Translations under genes and position numbers: made by a program
The notes under the pieces: model-generated
Told to the model about the DNA's origin: nothing
The model's database searches: none
Seen by the model: the letters and a program-made list of their open reading frames with translations, nothing else
Assembly (NCBI GenBank): GCA_900546635.1
Contig: URDS01000064.1
Location: forward strand, 1-12,109
Source of the DNA: an uncultured Eubacteriales bacterium
GTDB taxonomy: Bacteria; Bacillota; Clostridia; Oscillospirales; CAG-272
DNA: 12,109 bases
Reading direction: 5' to 3'
Shown here: in pieces, positions 12,079 through 12,109 of the stretch
Position numbering within the stretch: the stretch's first letter is position 1
Layout of the letters: each line of letters opens with the position of its first letter

Positions 12079-12109
12079 TTTACAAGGCGGACATGTGCCG
12101 CCTTGTAAA
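12079..12109. repeat. Perfect 12-bp hairpin at the window edge
   Basis: TTTACAAGGCGG (12079-12090) pairs with CCGCCTTGTAAA (12098-12109) around a 7-nt loop. The window stops at the last base of the arm, so a longer stem or a following T-run cannot be judged. It may be a second terminator for pflBA or belong to the next gene. Confidence 0.5.

Overview
The window looks like chromosome of an anaerobic member of the Bacillota, most likely a Clostridia-type fermenter. This rests on near-consensus TTGACA/TATAAT promoters, purine-rich Shine-Dalgarno sites, a pyruvate formate-lyase with its radical-SAM activase, a DUF5714 protein, and a ZTP ('pfl') riboswitch with an intrinsic terminator. Most of the window is of medium GC content. 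The segment at about 253-1207 is visibly AT-rich and looks acquired. Genus cannot be assigned from the sequence alone.

Layout. 1-226 is gene-free and carries a perfect 16-bp hairpin. 227-252 holds what appears to be the displaced last codons of queA. About 253-1219 is a compact two-gene module on the minus strand: a DUF4160 protein, then a DUF2442 protein fused to a helix-turn-helix domain. It has its own promoter, whose 17-nt spacer is almost filled by a perfect 16-bp palindrome. The module lies between two copies of a 14-bp sequence from the 3' end of queA and has related repeats near both edges, so it looks like a small site-specific insertion. 1208-2269 is queA (minus), divergent from dapA (2359-3273, plus), with overlapping promoters. 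3433-6308 is a two-gene operon: a long, eukaryote-like GMP synthase, then a second GMP synthase lacking the glutaminase domain. 6416-6979 is a cysteine-rich DUF5714 protein. It converges on a cytoplasmic Cys-type sulfatase (7082-8638, minus) across a perfect 21-bp hairpin. 8821-8984 is a promoter, ZTP riboswitch and terminator controlling pflB-pflA (9055-12009). Two hairpins close the window.

How the genes relate. The pfl operon makes formate from pyruvate. Formate feeds 10-formyl-tetrahydrofolate, whose shortage raises ZMP/ZTP, so the riboswitch links formate supply to purine synthesis. The guaA pair acts at the end of the same purine pathway, converting XMP to GMP. queA (tRNA queuosine) and dapA (lysine/diaminopimelate) are unrelated housekeeping genes. 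The module at the queA 3' end is the accessory part of the window.

The most notable observations are the queA-tail insertion with its duplicated core, the tandem GMP synthases of two architectures, and the riboswitch with three mutually overlapping hairpins. All family assignments come from reading motifs by eye; no database search was possible.
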